From Streptomyces cellostaticus (lineage in GTDB: Bacteria; Actinomycetota; Actinomycetes; Streptomycetales; Streptomycetaceae), in the NCBI RefSeq assembly GCF_001513965.1, contig NZ_KQ948026.1, positions 62,001-126,000 on the forward strand: DNA of 64,000 bases. The letters run 5' to 3'. A program made the position numbers and the translations under genes. Below are positions 49,401 to 57,900 of the stretch, piece after piece (position 1 is the first letter of the stretch; each line of letters opens with the position of its first letter). A model generated the notes under the pieces. That model was not told the DNA's origin and did not search any database. It saw nothing but the letters and a program-made list of their open reading frames with translations.

Positions 49401-49692
49401 TCAGATCGGCGACCGCTGCGCCCGCCGCGGCGACGGCGGCCACCAGCAAGGCGGTGCCGGCACCCTCGCGTGCGTAGCGCTGGCCGAAGGTGAGGCGGCC
49501 GGCCCCGGCCTCGTCGAGCGCGCGCGTGTAGGCCTCGTACTCCTCGGCGGCCGGTTGCGCGATGGCGTCCAGCGCACCGCGCGCCCGCGACAGCAGCAGC
49601 CGCCCGTCGGTCCGCCCGCCCAGGCGCCGTACCTCCTCCTCCACGGCCCGCGCCAGCAGCCGCTCGGCCTCCGCCCGATGGTCGTCCCGCAT
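46489..49692 (-). CDS. NB-ARC/STAND protein with TPR repeats and membrane segment
   Basis: 1,067 residues from ATG 49692. A hydrophobic Ala/Gly-rich stretch at about 78-125 (GTALLVAAVAAAGAAVADLT, GAGVAAGVVGAAATLVKVAG) suggests membrane association. The NB-ARC domain follows from about 215. Its P-loop, HGEPGSGRTTLAV (247-259), has Arg in place of the invariant Lys; Walker B is VTIVLDDASDPEQV, followed by LVLVTARTPLEL and a GLPLTLRVAGSALG motif. The C-terminal 450 residues are TPR-like repeats, many reading RGEAWAL or similar. AfsR-like in its NB-ARC-TPR part but lacking the DNA-binding SARP domain. It adjoins the biosynthetic cluster, so it could sense or regulate it; no effector domain is visible. 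Confidence 0.82.
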   Translation of the reverse strand: MRDDHRAEAERLLARAVEEEVRRLGGRTDGRLLLSRARGALDAIAQPAAEEYEAYTRALDEAGAGRLTFGQRYAREGAGTALLVAAVAAAGAAVADLTLGTGVGTAVGAGVAAGVVGAAATLVKVAGSHLPAAHHRAGAAGQPGGPEQLRLQWLTALEVRGVRPFLDQQRVLSASTGPKQPGGPPLRGSDKSAAARRRTVLEQSFGQLPEPDGPFAGRRQELARIRQWAQAARAATETRPTVVVLHGEPGSGRTTLAVRAAHELRDHFRGAVVVDLRGGSREGPALPTRDALLHLLNRLGAPREQLLFRERSSPDQQVKRLGELYHGHLTGLPVTIVLDDASDPEQVRALVPERSDSLVLVTARTPLELPADLPARVHHLPVEALDAVGAEELLNAAAEDASGPYDAESADLIRELCGGLPLTLRVAGSALGPRSPRQLATDLDAYGPVEPVERVLWLRYTDQPETARRLLRRLALAGRASLGAAAAAALLATDEQEATRHLVALAGAGLIDHVRGSRYRLHDLVRAFAQGRLLDEEDPAERTAAQERLIVNYADLADSVLRLVDGNMSTRSDRFGPHGFTSLDEALRWLDDESSFITAALRQAEGVNQAAVQNLLGALCDYCLLRGDLYRLGEISELAQAVDQGLLVRSVQWRTGIAARQLGELDKARTTLASVVDLYREAHHDAGAARALCSLGITLHHQGNLTEAAARLQEALDLQAAPALATDRAWTMHALAAVQRDRGRLSQALDLLTRSLVMHREGGSLHGEAWAHFQLGQLALRMGDVPRAETELRAALERYGRTRDARGEAWALTQLARARLVDGDASPAVEGLRQAATRHRENEDARGEAWTLYYLGQALEETGELGEAVRDLERSRTMFSRMRDVYGLACARHHSARATRDLRAAQTGSLRNSGFARQLLVDARADFQRIGVAHGEAWTCLELAVVDAGNARIQQALALCDEALTLFTSSGDRRGEDWARFLRCTLLPYAAPGGVEVGTAVAQEELAQLSRTTHPLRDEKLGEWIPAYALLLERGVSLETGWQAWRLHMTPDRHAREVMGVTVTAGN

Positions 49693-50422
49693 GTCCCGTC
49701 CCCCTCCGGCGGCAACTCCGTTGCCTACGAGTGTGCTTCGGGGGTGGCGGGAAGGCGAGGGGGCGGCGATCACCGAGTACGTGAGGGTTGGGTGGCAACT
49801 CCCTGCGCAGGGCCATGCCGCCCGGGTGCCATTCCGGGTGAACCCGTGGATCTGCCGGTGCTGTCGGTCCAGTACCCGGGCCTACCCGCCCACGACCCGG
49901 AAGACATCGGAGAACCCGCACCGGACGGCCACCCGGCACACCCTGCTGCCCGCACTCGAAAGACCACCCCGAACCCGCCCGGCACCCGTGATCAGATTTC
50001 ACGCGAGGAGTCGATTTACAGGGCGAGTTGGGCAGACCGGTACAGCCCCGTTCGCCCAGACGCTTCAGCTTCGCGCGCGCTCCCCCGGTCTTCGCGGTCT
50101 CGGCCGCAAGGCCGATCCCCGGCACGATCCGCTTGGCGCGCACGGGCCCCGGAGCGTCCCCACGACCTCCCGGATCACCGCCGGCCGTGCTCGCGAGAAG
50201 CTCGCCGGCCGTCTCCCGCGTGATCACCGGCCGAGCCGGCCGCTCACGCCGACGCCCGGGGTAGCCGTTCGGCGCGCACCGAACGGCTACCCCGATCGGG
50301 ATTCCCTCCGATACTCCGTTATAGCCAGTCGAACGAGCTGCCGCTTAATTCAACTGCGCGGCGAAGATTGAACCGCCCAGTTGGACACCGTCGTTGTGGT
50401 TGGCAAAATCAAAGGAAGTCCC
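49693..50422. other. Non-coding boundary region before the biosynthetic cluster
   Basis: 730 bases with no convincing gene. The minus strand at about 50020-50227 has a frame starting MITRETAGELLASTAGGDPG and containing AKLKRLGERG, reminiscent of the C-terminal part of some streptomycete transposase-like proteins, but it has no domain I can name. A strong hairpin sits at 50257, and sequence becomes AT-rich at 50310-50420, likely the promoter of the first cluster gene. This may be the junction between core chromosome and acquired cluster. Confidence 0.5.
50257..50294. terminator. 16-bp perfect hairpin upstream of the cluster
   Basis: CGGGGTAGCCGTTCGG (50257-50272), loop CGCGCA, CCGAACGGCTACCCCG (50279-50294). 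No gene is positioned to end here on either strand, so it may insulate the cluster, or be left from a lost gene or mobile element. Confidence 0.65.
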
Positions 50423-52006
50423 ATGAGCCTGCCCGAGCCCTGGTGGCGTGCAAGTCGAAGTTATGTCTCGGAGATCCTTTCACTGCTCGCAGCCGCGCCC
50501 GATCGAGAAGTCGTTCATTGGCGTGGCGAGTCCTTCTCCGGTGGTGACCTGATCCGGTCCGTGACTGAAACGTTCCTTGCGCTGCGCAACCGCGGAGTGG
50601 GTAAGGGGGATGTAGTCGCGATTCTGGTCGCACCCAACAGCCCTGAGACGCTCACCGTGCGGTATGCGACACATCTGCTCGGCGGCGGCGTGTGCTATTT
50701 GCGAACCACTAATCCTGGTACCAGGACGACGGTCCTTCCGCTGGATCACCAGATCCAAATCCTGCGTGACACCGGAGCCGTAGCCATCTTTGCCGATGCC
50801 GAATGTTCGGAGCGCGCGGCAGAGCTCGCCGATGCCAGTGGGATTCCGGTCACGCGAATTCAGCATGAGGAACGCGATGAGGCCGGCCAGGCCGATGGTG
50901 CCGATACCCCGGACGCCGTGTCATGGGATCCGGATGCGCTGGCCGTCATCAACTTCACGAGCGGCAGCACGGGACGGCCCAAAGGCATCCGGATAGCGGG
51001 CCGCGCGTGGGAAGCCACCATGCAGGCATGGATGGAGCTCGGCCGCTCGGCCGACTGCGCGTCGCTCCTGGTGGTGACCCCGCTGAGCCATGGCGTTGCC
51101 CCGATGGCGGACGCGGTCTTCGCCCTGGGCGGAGCGCTCTATCTCCATGAGAGCTTCGATGCCAAGGATTTCGTGGACACCGTCTCCGTGGAGAAGGAGA
51201 TCTCGTGGACGTTCATGGCGTCGAACCACGTGTTCCACATCATCGACCTGCTGCTTGAGCGGGGAATCCGCGACCGTGACGCGGTGGAAGCCGCGGGCTT
51301 GTCATCACTGAAGCGGATCGTCTACGGCGGCAGCCCCGCGGCACCCGCCAGAATTACCCAGGGCTTTCAGATTTTCGGTCCTGTGCTGTGGCAGGGGTAT
51401 GCCGCGACCGAGTGCGGTCGCATCACGACCCTGACACCCTCGGAGCACGGCGACCCGGAGCTTGCGGCTACCGTCGGGCGGCCCTTCCCCCGGGTGGAGA
51501 TCGTCGTCTGCAACCAGGAATCGGGTGCGCAACTGACGGCGGGGGAGACCGGTGAGGTTCACGTCCGCTCGCCTCAGATGATGGACGGCTACAACGGCGA
51601 CCCCGAGTTGACCGCGCGAGTTCTTCGGGACGGCTGGTATTCCACCGGAGACATCGGCTATCTCGACGAGCGAGGATATCTGACTCTCTTGGGCCGGGTG
51701 GCCGACGTCATCAAGGTCGGTGGCGTCAAGGTTCATCCCATAGTTCTTGAGGGGGAAATTCTTTCCCACCCGGGTGTTCGGCACGCCGCCGTCTACGGCG
51801 TGCGAGACGCCGACGGCAGCGATCACATCCACGCCGCAATCGAATGCGATCCGGCCGAGGTGGTCGAAGTGGAAGATATCTGCGCGAGAATTGCCGAGAC
51901 GCTTTCCCCGATTCACGTGCCCGAGAAGATAAATGTCTTGAGCACGCTGCCGATGAACAGCAGCGGCAAGCCCGACAAAGTGCTCCTGAGGTCGCAGTAT
52001 GCCTAG
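50423..52006 (+). CDS. Acyl-AMP ligase (ANL superfamily), candidate amide synthetase or acyl-CoA ligase of C5N pathway
   Basis: 527 residues from ATG 50423 with AAGGAAG at correct spacing. P-loop-like A3 motif FTSGSTGRPKGIR, then YAATECGRITTLTP (A5), GWYSTGDIGYLDERGYLTLL (A7-A8) and the catalytic Lys motif LPMNSSGKPDKV are intact, so it should activate a carboxylic acid with ATP. With the ALA-synthase-like and second ligase genes after it, it forms the three-enzyme set of C5N biosynthesis (as in moenomycin and asukamycin). Of the two ligases, one should cyclise 5-aminolevulinate through its CoA ester and the other should form the amide; which does which is not decidable here. Confidence 0.82.
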   Translation: MSLPEPWWRASRSYVSEILSLLAAAPDREVVHWRGESFSGGDLIRSVTETFLALRNRGVGKGDVVAILVAPNSPETLTVRYATHLLGGGVCYLRTTNPGTRTTVLPLDHQIQILRDTGAVAIFADAECSERAAELADASGIPVTRIQHEERDEAGQADGADTPDAVSWDPDALAVINFTSGSTGRPKGIRIAGRAWEATMQAWMELGRSADCASLLVVTPLSHGVAPMADAVFALGGALYLHESFDAKDFVDTVSVEKEISWTFMASNHVFHIIDLLLERGIRDRDAVEAAGLSSLKRIVYGGSPAAPARITQGFQIFGPVLWQGYAATECGRITTLTPSEHGDPELAATVGRPFPRVEIVVCNQESGAQLTAGETGEVHVRSPQMMDGYNGDPELTARVLRDGWYSTGDIGYLDERGYLTLLGRVADVIKVGGVKVHPIVLEGEILSHPGVRHAAVYGVRDADGSDHIHAAIECDPAEVVEVEDICARIAETLSPIHVPEKINVLSTLPMNSSGKPDKVLLRSQYA

Positions 52007-52060
52007 CGCAGACCGCTGGTTCGCACACCAATCCAACCGCTACGTCGAGAAGGCGAGTGA

Positions 52061-53308
52061 ATGAACGCCCACCTGGCAGCATACCTGAATGGCAAAACCG
52101 CCGAAGATCTCGCTGAAAGCAAGCGCGAGTTCCTGGAGATAGGCCGTCGTTCCGGTGATTACCCCATGGCCACTGCGCGGCGCGATGGGGTGGATTCGGA
52201 AGTAAGCGTCTGGTGCAGCAACGACTATCTGGGAATGGGCCAGAACCGCCAGGCCATCGCGGCCATGCAGGCCGCGATCAACACCCATGGCGTCGGCTCC
52301 GGAGGTTCCCGGAACATCGGTGGGACCAACCACTATCACGTCCTTCTCGAAAATGAGCTGGCGGATCTGCACGGCAAGGAATCCGCTCTCCTTTTCACGT
52401 CGGGATACACGGCCAATGAGGGATCTCTCACCGTGCTGGCGGCGCTGCCGGAGGACACCCTCGTATTCTCCGACGCGAAGAACCACGCCTCGATCATCGA
52501 CGGTCTCAGGCACAGCGGCGCGAAGAAGTACGTCTTCAGGCACAACGACGTCGCCCACCTGGAAGAACTGATCGCGGCCGCTCCCGCCGACTGCCCGAAG
52601 CTCATCGTCGTGGAATCGGTCTATTCCATGTCGGGCAACGTCGCACCGCTTGCCGAGATTGCCGACATTGCGGACAAGTACGGTGCCACGACCTTCATCG
52701 ACGAGGTCCACGCGGTCGGCATGTACGGCCCGCAGGGCGCCGGCATCGCCGCGCAGGAAGGCATCGCCGACCGGTTCACGGTCGTGATGGGCACCTTGGC
52801 AAAGGGGTACGGAAACGTCGGCGGCTACATTGCGGGACCGGCGGCCCTCGTGGACGCGGTGCGGACGCTTGCCCGCTCGTTCGTCTTCACCACCTCGCTG
52901 CCGCCGGCGGTCGCGGCCAGTGCGCTGGCGTCGGTTCAGTACCTGCGGTCCTCCGATGTCGAGCGAAAGGCCCTCTCGGAGAACGCGCAGCTCCTGCACA
53001 GCCTTCTGATCGAGGCCGACATCCCGTTCATTTCGACGGACTCCCACATCGTTGCAGCCTTCGTCGGTGATGACGAGCTGTGCAAGCGGGCGTCCCAGCT
53101 GCTGTTCGAGCAGCACGGGATCTACGTCCAGTCCATCAACGCCCCCAGCGTGCCCGCGGGCGAGGAGATCCTGCGCATCGCTCCGTCTGCCGCGCACGAG
53201 CAGAAGGATGTCGAGGAATTCGCCCAGGCCCTTCATGGAATCTGGAAGGAACTGAACATCCCGACCGCGAGCGCCCGCGCCGCCGCGAAAGACGGACTGC
53301 TGCCGTAA
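52061..53308 (+). CDS. 5-Aminolevulinate synthase-type alpha-oxoamine synthase (C5N pathway)
   Basis: 415 residues. PLP type I fold: [20 protein letters not shown], glycine loop [37 protein letters not shown], the Asp-His pair [20 protein letters not shown], and the PLP Lys in [17 protein letters not shown]. It condenses glycine with succinyl-CoA to 5-aminolevulinate. Streptomyces make haem from glutamate (C5 route), so a dedicated ALA synthase in a gene cluster marks C5N (2-amino-3-hydroxycyclopent-2-enone) synthesis. A 54-base gap separates it from the first ligase; its TAA overlaps the second ligase ATG (TAATG). Confidence 0.92.
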   Translation: MNAHLAAYLNGKTAEDLAESKREFLEIGRRSGDYPMATARRDGVDSEVSVWCSNDYLGMGQNRQAIAAMQAAINTHGVGSGGSRNIGGTNHYHVLLENELADLHGKESALLFTSGYTANEGSLTVLAALPEDTLVFSDAKNHASIIDGLRHSGAKKYVFRHNDVAHLEELIAAAPADCPKLIVVESVYSMSGNVAPLAEIADIADKYGATTFIDEVHAVGMYGPQGAGIAAQEGIADRFTVVMGTLAKGYGNVGGYIAGPAALVDAVRTLARSFVFTTSLPPAVAASALASVQYLRSSDVERKALSENAQLLHSLLIEADIPFISTDSHIVAAFVGDDELCKRASQLLFEQHGIYVQSINAPSVPAGEEILRIAPSAAHEQKDVEEFAQALHGIWKELNIPTASARAAAKDGLLP

Positions 53309-54849
53309 TGGCCATGTCAGTTGCCGGCGTGCTGGCCGACACGGCGGCGCAGCGGCCCGACCACTCGGCCGTGATCTACGAGTCCGAGCATTTCAACTAC
53401 GGATGGCTGTGGGAACAGGCCCGTCGCTACGCCTCCGTACTGCGAGCCAACGGGGTACGGCCAGGAGACCGGGTCGCCATGCTCCTGGTCGACACCCCGC
53501 AGTTTCCCGTCGTGTACTTCGGCGTGCTGGCGGCCGGCGCCGTCGCGATCCCGCTGAGCGTCATGTCGACCGCGTCGGAGATCGATCACGTACTGACCGA
53601 TGCCGACGCCCGTTTTCTGGTGTGCGCCGCCTCCTTGCTCGCCCGGGCGAGAGAGGCGGCGGAGCCGCTCGGCACGGTGCTCCTCACCGTCGGCCCGGGT
53701 CCCGCGGGCACGGTCGACCTGGAGAGCGCGGCACAGGACACGGCGCCGATCGACGATTGGGCGGTGCGGGAACCCGACGATGTCGCGGTCGTGTTCTACA
53801 CGTCCGGTACGACGGGTGAGCCGAAAGGGGTGATGCTCACCCACCGGAACATTCTGTACAACGTCGAGAGGATGGTCGCCACTCCGTACATGTTCCGGAG
53901 TGACGACGTACTGCTCGGGTGTCTTCCGCTGTCGCACGGCTTCGGCCAGATCTGCGGCATGCTGACTGGATTCCGCGCCGGCATATCCATCGTCATGATG
54001 CCGAGGTTCTCCGGACGGGAGGCCCTCGCGTTGATGACGGAACACCGATGCACGGTGTTCATGGGCGTGCCGACCATGTATTTCAAGTTGCTCGATGCGG
54101 TGGCCCAGGGAGAGCCGGTTCCTCGGCTCGACCGCGTGTACAGCGGGGGATCGGCGCTTCCGGTCAAGGCCCTCGAGGATGTCCGCAGCACGTTCGGATG
54201 TCCTGTGTACGAGGGCTACGGGATGACCGAGACCTCCTGCAGCGTTGCCTATCACTATCCCGGCGTGACTTTTCGATCCGGAACAGTAGGTGTTCCGATC
54301 ACCGGCATCACTGTCGGTATAGCTCAGCCGAATGCCGACGGGATCGATCTCCTGCCCGTCGGTGAGGTGGGCGAGATCGTGGTGCGCGGCCCGAACGTCA
54401 TGGCCGGATATCTCGGTCGCCCGGATGTCACCGCTGAGGTTCTGATCGACGGTTGGTTCCGCACCGGCGATCTCGGCAGGCTGGATGGCGACGGCTACCT
54501 TTCGGTCGTGGGCCGTAAGAAGGACTTGATTCTGCGTGGCGGATACAACATCTATCCGCGCGAAATCGAGGAGATCCTCGTCGGGCATCCGGCCGTGGCG
54601 CAGGTTGCGGTGATCGGTGTTCCGCACCCTGTGCTCGGTGAGGAGGTCTGGGCGATTGTCGTGCCTGCCCGGCCTGAGGAAGTCACCTCTGGATCGGATG
54701 AAGAGATCATCGAATGGGGCAAACAGCGTCTCGCCGCATACAAGTACCCACGTCGAGTTGAGTTCATCGACGCTCTCCCGTTGGGGTCCAGCGGGAAAGT
54801 TCTCAAGCGGATGCTCGTCTCGAAATACGAGCCGGCCGTCAGCTCGTAA
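53308..54849 (+). CDS. Acyl-CoA ligase (ANL superfamily), candidate 5-aminolevulinyl or chain-activating enzyme
   Basis: 513 residues from ATG 53308, coupled to the ALA-synthase stop. Motifs: FYTSGTTGEPKGVMLTHRNI (A3), YEGYGMTETSCSVAYHYPG (A5), WFRTGDLGRLDGDGYLSVVG (A7), RKKDLILRGGYNIYPREIEE (A8) and the catalytic Lys in LPLGSSGKVLKR. The CoA-ligase-type A8 loop favours thioester formation over simple adenylation. In the C5N pathway such an enzyme makes 5-aminolevulinyl-CoA, which cyclises on its own. Its partner ligase at 50423 would then attach the ring amine to the polyketide acid. Confidence 0.85.
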   Translation: MAMSVAGVLADTAAQRPDHSAVIYESEHFNYGWLWEQARRYASVLRANGVRPGDRVAMLLVDTPQFPVVYFGVLAAGAVAIPLSVMSTASEIDHVLTDADARFLVCAASLLARAREAAEPLGTVLLTVGPGPAGTVDLESAAQDTAPIDDWAVREPDDVAVVFYTSGTTGEPKGVMLTHRNILYNVERMVATPYMFRSDDVLLGCLPLSHGFGQICGMLTGFRAGISIVMMPRFSGREALALMTEHRCTVFMGVPTMYFKLLDAVAQGEPVPRLDRVYSGGSALPVKALEDVRSTFGCPVYEGYGMTETSCSVAYHYPGVTFRSGTVGVPITGITVGIAQPNADGIDLLPVGEVGEIVVRGPNVMAGYLGRPDVTAEVLIDGWFRTGDLGRLDGDGYLSVVGRKKDLILRGGYNIYPREIEEILVGHPAVAQVAVIGVPHPVLGEEVWAIVVPARPEEVTSGSDEEIIEWGKQRLAAYKYPRRVEFIDALPLGSSGKVLKRMLVSKYEPAVSS

Positions 54850-54877
54850 CGGCAAACGAAACAGAATCACATCGGCG

Positions 54878-54906
54878 TAGCACCCGCGGCACGGCTGCGG
54901 GTGCTA
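54878..54906 (+). terminator. hairpin between the C5N genes and the PKS gene
   Basis: TAGCACCCGC (54878-54887), loop of 9, GCGGGTGCTA (54897-54906): a perfect 10-bp stem, 28 bases past the ligase stop and 50 bases before the PKS start. It may terminate or attenuate the transcript, making the PKS gene a separate unit. Confidence 0.6.
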
Positions 54907-54955
54907 TGCCTCCGCTCAGGCATCGTACGTAACAATAGGTAGGGCGTACTCGACC

Positions 54956-57900
54956 ATGGTTGAATTCCAAGCTGACACGTCGATATCGACCGAGGCGATC
55001 GCCATCGTCGGTATGTCCTGCCGACTGCCGCATGCGGAGAACCCCGCGCAACTGTGGCAGCTGCTGCGCGACGGCCGCAGTGCGATTGGCGCGCCCCCGG
55101 CAGGGCGCCCCGAACTGCCCTCCCGGCCGGGGGGCTATCTCGAGGACGTCAGCGGCTTTGATGCAGGCTTCTTCGGCATCAGTCCGCGTGAGGCGTCGTC
55201 GATGGACCCGCAGCAGCGGCTGATGCTTGAGCTCGCCTGGGAGGCCCTGGAGGACGCCAGGATCCTCCCGTCCGGTCTTGCCGACAGCCGGACCGGTGTC
55301 TTCGTCGGCGTCATTGCCGACGATTACGCTGCCCTCACGCGTCAGCACGGGGTCGAAGCCATCACCCGCCACACCCTGACCGGTCTCAACCGCGGCGTCA
55401 TTGCCAACCGGATCTCCTACACCCTGGGTCTGCACGGACCGAGTGCGGCCGTGGACACCGGCCAGTCCTCCTCGCTGGTCGCGGTGCACCTGGCAGTCGA
55501 GAGCCTGCGCCGCGGCGAGTCCGCCATGGCCATCGCCGGCGGTGTCAACCTCAATGTGGTGCCGGACAGCACCATCGGCGCGGAGCGGTTCGGTGCACTT
55601 TCACCGGACGGTCTCAGCTTCACTTTCGACGCCAGGGCGAATGGATATGTGCGCGGTGAGGGCGGCGCGTTCGTGGTGCTCAAGCCGCTGCACGCCGCCA
55701 TAGAGGACGGCGACCCGGTCTACTGCGTGCTGCACGGCAGCGCGATGAACAACGACGGGACGACCGAGGGTCTCACCGTACCGAGTCCGGCCGGCCAGCA
55801 GGACGTCCTGCGGCAGGCGTACGAGCGTGCCAAGGTGTCCGCGGAGCAGGTGCAGTACGTCGAACTGCACGGCACGGGTACCAAGGTGGGCGACCCGATC
55901 GAAGCGTCGGCCCTGGGCGCGGTGCTCGGCGACGGCCGCGTGGACGGGGCCGAGCTGCGGGTCGGTTCGGTGAAGACCAACGTCGGACACCTTGAGGGTG
56001 CCGCTGGCATCGTCGGCCTGCTGAAGGCGGCGCTCTGCATCCGTAACCGCGAGCTCGTGCCGAGCCTGAACTTCGAAACCCCCAACCCGGACATCCCGTT
56101 CGACGAGTTGAAGCTCGCCGTGCAGCGAAGCGTCGAGGCGTGGCCGCGGCCGGAGGAGCCGCTCTACGCAGGTGTCAGCTCGTTCGGCATGGGCGGTACG
56201 AACTGCCACGTCGTGCTTTCGGACTGGCGCACCGAGTGGGCGGCGGCGGAGGAGTTGCCCGGCGCCGAGTCCGGCTCGGGCGTGGTGCCGTGGGTGGTGT
56301 CGGGCAAGTCGGCTGAGGCCGTGGCCGGTCAGGCGGGGCGGCTGGCGTCGTTCCTGGAGGGGCGTCCGGGGCTGGACGTCGCGGCGGTGGGTCGTTCGCT
56401 CGCGGTGTCGCGTGCTCGTTTCGATCACCGTGCGGTGGTGGTGGGGGAGACGCGCGAGGAGCTTCTGGACGCTCTGCGGGCGTTGGCTGCGGGTGCGCCT
56501 GCGGCTGGTGTGGTGTCGGGTCGTGCGGTGCCGGATGGTCCGGTGGCGTTTCTGTTCTCGGGGCAGGGCAGTCAGCGTGTGGGTATGGGACGTGAGTTGT
56601 ACGCGGCGGAGCCGGTGTTCGCGGCTGCGTTCGACGAGGTTGTCGGGGCGTTGGACGTCCACTTGGACCGTTCGCTCGCCGGGGTGATCGAGGGCGAGCC
56701 GGAGCTGCTTCAGCGGACGGTGTTCACTCAGCCGGCGTTGTTCGCGGTCGAGGTTGCCCTGTTCCGGCTGCTGTCTCATTACGGGGTGACCCCGGATTAT
56801 CTGGTGGGTCATTCGGTGGGTGAGCTGGCGGCGGCCCATGTGGCGGGTGTGCTGTCGCTCGAGGACGCTGCGCGTTTGGTGTGTGCGCGGGCGCGTCTGA
56901 TGGAGGGTGTTGCCGAGGGCGGCGCGATGGTTGCCCTGAACGCGGGCGGAGCGCGCGTTGCCGGGTGGCTCGAGGGGCGTTCCGGTGTGGATGTGGCCGG
57001 GTTCAACAGCCCTGCCGGCACCGTGATTTCGGGTGACGAGACGGCAGTGCTCGAAGTCCTGGAGCTGGCTCGCGGGGAGGGTGTGAAGGCGACGCGGCTG
57101 AAGGTGAGCCACGCTTTCCACTCCGCGCATCTGGACGGAATGCTGGCGGAGCTCACCGAGGTTGCACGGGAGTTGACCTATTCGGCTCCCCGGATTCCGG
57201 TGGTGTCGAATGTCACCGGTGAGGTGGTTGAGGAGTTCACTGCCGAGTACTGGGCTGTTCAGGCTCGTTCGGCGGTGCGGTTCGCCGATGGCATCGCCAC
57301 GCTGGCGGGTCTGGGTGTGACGGCTTTTGTGGAGCTGGGTCCGGATGCGACGCTGGCGGGTCTTGCGGGCGAGTGCCTGGCCGATGCCGAGGGCATGGTC
57401 GTGGTTCCGGTGCTGCGCAGGGACCGGGCCGAGAAGCGTTCTCTGCTCGCCGCCCTGGGCGCTGTGCACGCGCATGGTGTGGAGGTGGACTGGGAGGGGT
57501 TCCTGCCGGGGTCGGGCTTGGTGGATCTGCCCACGTACGCCTTCCAGCGTGAGCCTTTCTGGCTGGATGGTCCGGCGATCGGGCCGGTCCAGGTCCGGAC
57601 CGGTGCGGCAAGGCGGAGCGGTCCGAAGCGGTCCGTGCCGCGCGGTGATGAGCTGGAGCTGGTGCGTGCGCACGTGGCGGCAGTGCTCGGCCACGGATCG
57701 GCGCGCGACGTGGACATCGACACGACCTTCAAGGACCTGGGCTTCGACTCCCTCTCGGCCGTCGAGCTCCGGAACGCGCTGAACAGGGCCACCGGGCTCT
57801 CGCTGCCCTCCGGCCTCCTTTTCAACTACCCGACCCCGGCCGTACTCGCCGAACACCTCCGTGATGAGCTCCGCGGCCTGGACCAGGGCCAGGGCCAGGA

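Noticed and set aside
47959-50223. A 754-codon plus-strand open frame
   Set aside because: Shadow of the NB-ARC/TPR gene; composition is Arg/Gln/Gly-rich without motifs.
50381-50422. Earlier start for the first cluster ligase
   Set aside because: ATG 50423 has an AAGGAAG ribosome-binding site; the upstream residues are not ligase-like.
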